Below, piece by piece: positions 35,301 to 37,036 of a DNA stretch of 37,036 bases. Position 1 is the stretch's first letter; each line of letters opens with the position of its first letter. A model generated the notes under the pieces. That model worked only from the letters and a program-made list of their open reading frames with translations, was not told the origin of the DNA and ran no database searches. The stretch comes from Candidatus Zipacnadia bacterium (GTDB lineage: Bacteria; Armatimonadota; Zipacnadia; Zipacnadales; UBA5352), in contig JALGSW010000021.1 of NCBI GenBank assembly GCA_029821635.1, forward strand, positions 1 through 37,036. The letters run 5' to 3'. A program made the position numbers and the translations under genes.

Positions 35301-37036
35301 GTTGCGATCGACACCGGTGACGGCGCACTGCTCTGGCATAAGCGCCTCGGCTACCGCATCCGCCCGCTCATCATCGGCGATCAGTTCATCGGCGAGCCCT
35401 GGGCCTACGACCTGCGCACCGGCGAGCAGGGCATGCGCACCCACCCGATCACCGGCGAGTCGGTGCCGTGGCAGTTCGAGCGCCCCGGCCATCACTGCGG
35501 CTGCATCTCCGGCACCGAGAACATGCTGCTCTTCCGCTCGAGCTACATCGGCTACTACGACCTCATCAACGACTACGGGAGCGCGCACTTCGGCGCCCAG
35601 CGCCCCGGCTGCTGGATCAACTTCATCGCGGCCAACGGTCTGGTGCTGATCCCCGAGGCCAGCTCCGGCTGTCAGTGCCTCTACGCCGTGCAGTGCACCA
35701 TCGCCTTCGAGCCCGTCGAGGAGCCGCGCGCCTGGGGCATCTTCTCCACCCCCGGACCGCACACGCCGGTGCGCTCCCTCGCGCTCAACCTCGGCGCCCC
35801 AGGCGACCGCCGCGCCGACGATGGCACGCTCTGGCTCTCCTTCCCGCGCCCGTACTCGCGGATGGCGGTACCGGTGGACCTGAAGGCCACGCTGCTTGAG
35901 GGTGGCGGGTTCTTCGCCGCCGACCCGCGGCTGGCGACGGTTGACGGCACCGACACCCCGTGGCTCTACTCCTCGAGCGTGCGCGGCTCGGAGCGCCTGA
36001 ACCTCCCGCTCGTCCAGCCCGGCGACGCCCCGGCCGCCTACAGCGTGCGCCTGCATTTCACTTCCCCCGCGCCGGGCGAAGCGCCGCCGCCCTTCGACAT
36101 CATGCTGCAGGGCCAGACGGTCGCCGAGGCGCTGGACCTGCAGGCCGCCGCAGGTGGCACTGACCGGCCGGTCGTGCGCGAGTTCGGCCCGGTGCCGGTG
36201 CGCGGCGACCTGGAGCTTGCCTTCGTCCCGCAAACCGAGGAGCCCACCGCCGACAGCCTGCCGCGCCTGTGTGCGCTGCAGCTTGAGCGCGTGCCGCTGC
36301 CCGGCATGGACGCCACGGTCGGAACGCTGGAGACGCCGCTTGAGCGCCACAACCTCGGCTACTGGCTGGCCGACACGCTGCGCTCGGCTACCGGCGCCGA
36401 CCTCGCCCTGATCCCCGCCGACAGCCTCTGGCTCGCGGGAGACGCGCTCCCCGCCGGCGAACTGACGCTGGGCGCCCTGCTCGGGCATGTCACAGACGCG
36501 CGTCTCGCCCGCCACGAGGTCACGGGCGCGGAGCTGCTCGCGTACCTGAGCAACCCGCGGATCGCCGACCGGCTCAACCCGCTCAGCCACGCGCGCGTAT
36601 CCGCGGACGAGCCCAATGCGCTCTACTACAGCGGCTTCGAGGCATCATGCGGCCCCGATGGGCGGGACATGACCATCGCACTCGATCCCGCCCGGAAGTA
36701 TACGCTGCTGACGGTTTGCGGATCGGACGCTTCGGGCACCAGCGAACTTGATGCGGCCGCCTTCGTCAGGTATGCTAGCATGCCGCTTCTGCACACGGAG
36801 GCGACCACGGTGCTGGAGCAGAGCACCTGGGACGTGCTGGAGGCCCTGGGGCCGGCGGGCCTGACGCTCTCGCGCCGCTACGCGCAGCCGCTGGGGCTCT
36901 GGCAGACCTGGCTAACGCGGGCCGAGGAAGAGATGGGCTACCATCTGAAGCAATGGCCCGAGGACCTGCCGACAGTGACTATCGACGCGTCCGCCGATGC
37001 TTCGGTGCGGCGCTCGGGGCCCGACGTCAATTTCGG
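32331..37036 (+). CDS. Giant secreted multidomain protein: PQQ-like propeller, SAM-methyltransferase-like, malectin-like and 5'-nucleotidase-C-like domains (3'-truncated by window)
   Basis: An open frame of at least 1568 codons that runs off the right edge. The ATG at 32331 has GGAG eight bases upstream. Residues 1-32 are a signal peptide (LRSVAVALLVAMVVPALA), then WPTFRHDNARSG, the usual opening of BamB/PQQ-like propellers, with blades such as AVYCLDAQTGQVRWTF and VYFGSDDGYAYCVNAADGGLLW. A charged coiled coil lies at about 377-440. At about 550-700 is a Rossmann methyltransferase-like block: FCLVLGVETGRLAWEIA (motif I, about 561), LKVYCLEPDATKVQAAR, FANLIVSERP, LKPCGGVVCVGTP. Propeller blades then resume (VVMCYDAYNGVKYWERD, RRVFALDAESGAPRWSYDG). 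About 1236-1324 is malectin-like (YSVRLHFTSPAPG), and about 1341-1410 resembles the 5'-nucleotidase C-terminal domain (NLGYWLADTLRSATGADLAL, LPAGELTLGALLGHV, VTGAELLAYLSN). Substrates are unknown. Confidence 0.8.
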   Translation, partial: MATISRSRSLPGHALRSVAVALLVAMVVPALAEDWPTFRHDNARSGRTAEALAPPLQLRWALRQACAPQRVWSPPRDEAVEGNWEKDRVAFDAANHVAVVDGAVFLASSGDSAVYCLDAQTGQVRWTFIAGGPVRLAPTVADGRVYFGSDDGYAYCVNAADGGLLWRLAAGPEDDRLIGGGWMTSRWPVRTDVLIDGEVAHFAAGVFPHEGVYVCAANAEDGALLWRNDGTKTAAARGLSGGPGGTELSPQGYLLASESRLFVPSGRALPAAFDRTDGRQLFQARDSWRSSGIVGGTFAVLARDHILVGNNQAVGYSQDTGRGGFAWFPCRRIVVADDFAYMTTDAVPTDTRGPALAAEVQCVSFDPYAEASRDRRTTERQIKSMQTQTTSVQTALKTENAKPEDGRDDDQIERLTTQLEEITAKLETAQERLQEISGETLQAQVRWRTPTSCASSLILAGDTLFAGGENLVVGHDATTGAELWRAEVEGDAQGLAAADGALYVSTNAGLLYCFAMGAGDAGPIIDQQATRTGFPAEGAMADLYRNAADTIVRTSGARRGFCLVLGVETGRLAWEIAQRTELKVYCLEPDATKVQAARAALSATGLYGSRVFVDQGSFDDAPYSSYFANLIVSERPLHGGVLPELSEDLIRKLKPCGGVVCVGTPAADPGADALAGWLRGFGLGEPTISRDGGQWATLVRGALPGAGSWTHQYAEPGNTACGDDGLLAPLGLLWYGDPGPDKMISRHARSVAPLSVDGLLLMQGNNVVMCYDAYNGVKYWERDIPGAVRSAMHSRASNICCNSRNMFVAVGPQCLQLDVHTGETAGTFEQPGPAPEEPAAWGWIATAGDLLYGSTSVDSRHSRRVFALDAESGAPRWSYDGTNITDNTIAVSGGRVLFADAVELTEEQRSQALAESDGEAATADVRMVVCLDAATGAKLWERPADLTDCGAERGVLMAMCHEGVLVFSAAHWNGHYWNNFLSGQYGTRRAVAIDTGDGALLWHKRLGYRIRPLIIGDQFIGEPWAYDLRTGEQGMRTHPITGESVPWQFERPGHHCGCISGTENMLLFRSSYIGYYDLINDYGSAHFGAQRPGCWINFIAANGLVLIPEASSGCQCLYAVQCTIAFEPVEEPRAWGIFSTPGPHTPVRSLALNLGAPGDRRADDGTLWLSFPRPYSRMAVPVDLKATLLEGGGFFAADPRLATVDGTDTPWLYSSSVRGSERLNLPLVQPGDAPAAYSVRLHFTSPAPGEAPPPFDIMLQGQTVAEALDLQAAAGGTDRPVVREFGPVPVRGDLELAFVPQTEEPTADSLPRLCALQLERVPLPGMDATVGTLETPLERHNLGYWLADTLRSATGADLALIPADSLWLAGDALPAGELTLGALLGHVTDARLARHEVTGAELLAYLSNPRIADRLNPLSHARVSADEPNALYYSGFEASCGPDGRDMTIALDPARKYTLLTVCGSDASGTSELDAAAFVRYASMPLLHTEATTVLEQSTWDVLEALGPAGLTLSRRYAQPLGLWQTWLTRAEEEMGYHLKQWPEDLPTVTIDASADASVRRSGPDVNF

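Noticed and set aside
34905-36590. Minus-strand open frame of 561 codons
   Set aside because: It lies opposite the giant plus-strand protein, whose frame shows propeller blades and other domains throughout; the minus frame has no recognisable feature.
1-37036. CRISPR array, tRNA, rRNA or transposase genes
   Set aside because: No regularly spaced repeats, cloverleaf-like sequence with a CCA end, rRNA signature or transposase-like protein was seen on either strand.

Overview
The window is GC-rich bacterial DNA with long, tightly packed genes and no tRNA, rRNA, CRISPR array or recognisable transposase. The best taxonomic hint is a DUF1559-type prepilin (31524-32186) whose N-terminal block ([17 protein letters not shown], then SNLRQLGLA and MYSQDYDE) is typical of Armatimonadota and related Planctomycetota-like environmental bacteria. 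Together with many secreted sugar-active proteins and a Pyrococcus-style NADP-linked [NiFe] hydrogenase, it suggests an anaerobic or facultative polysaccharide degrader from that part of the tree. The taxonomic placement is inference.

Layout: (1) 2-262, the tail of an amidohydrolase on the + strand. (2) 274-4366, minus strand: a marR-like regulator followed by two overlapping ABC exporter half-transporters that appear to form a heterodimer with one degenerate ATP site. (3) 4732-7927, minus strand: a two-gene unit coding for a secreted TIM-barrel-like protein and a secreted TolB-type propeller protein, in locally lower GC. (4) 8387-12208, minus strand: a 1273-residue secreted exo-rhamnogalacturonan-lyase-like (PcRGLX/YetA-type) protein. 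(5) 12630-17280, minus strand: ferritin-like protein plus beta, gamma, delta and alpha subunits of a group 3b-type hydrogenase, in the same hydBGDA order as Pyrococcus sulfhydrogenase I. The intergenic regions on both sides contain long imperfect inverted repeats. (6) 17589-19345, plus strand: an unusual zinc-phospholipase-C-like membrane and coiled-coil protein plus a small TPR protein. (7) 19354-26876: a sugar-related divergent cluster with a secreted glycosidase-like protein on the minus strand facing a deacetylase-fold protein, an HSL-type esterase and a hexosaminidase/glucuronidase-like protein on the plus strand. (8) 26916-32186, minus strand: prepilin, secreted glycoside-hydrolase-like barrel and phosphodiester glycosidase in one probable operon. 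(9) 32331 to the right edge, plus strand: a secreted giant of more than 1568 residues that is still open at the window end. It combines a PQQ/BamB-like propeller, a coiled coil, a SAM-methyltransferase-like Rossmann domain, a malectin-like domain and a 5'-nucleotidase C-terminal-like domain.

How it fits together: most of the window looks like extracellular capture and cleavage of complex glycans (lyase, several TIM-barrel hydrolase-like proteins, deacetylase fold, esterase, phosphodiester glycosidase). The hydrogenase would dispose of or recycle fermentation reductant as H2/NADPH. No sugar transporter or hydrogenase maturation gene is present in the window. The most unusual items are the giant chimeric secreted protein, the inverted repeats flanking the hydrogenase operon, the hydrogenase large subunit that ends exactly at its last metal-site histidine, and the phospholipase-like/TPR pair.
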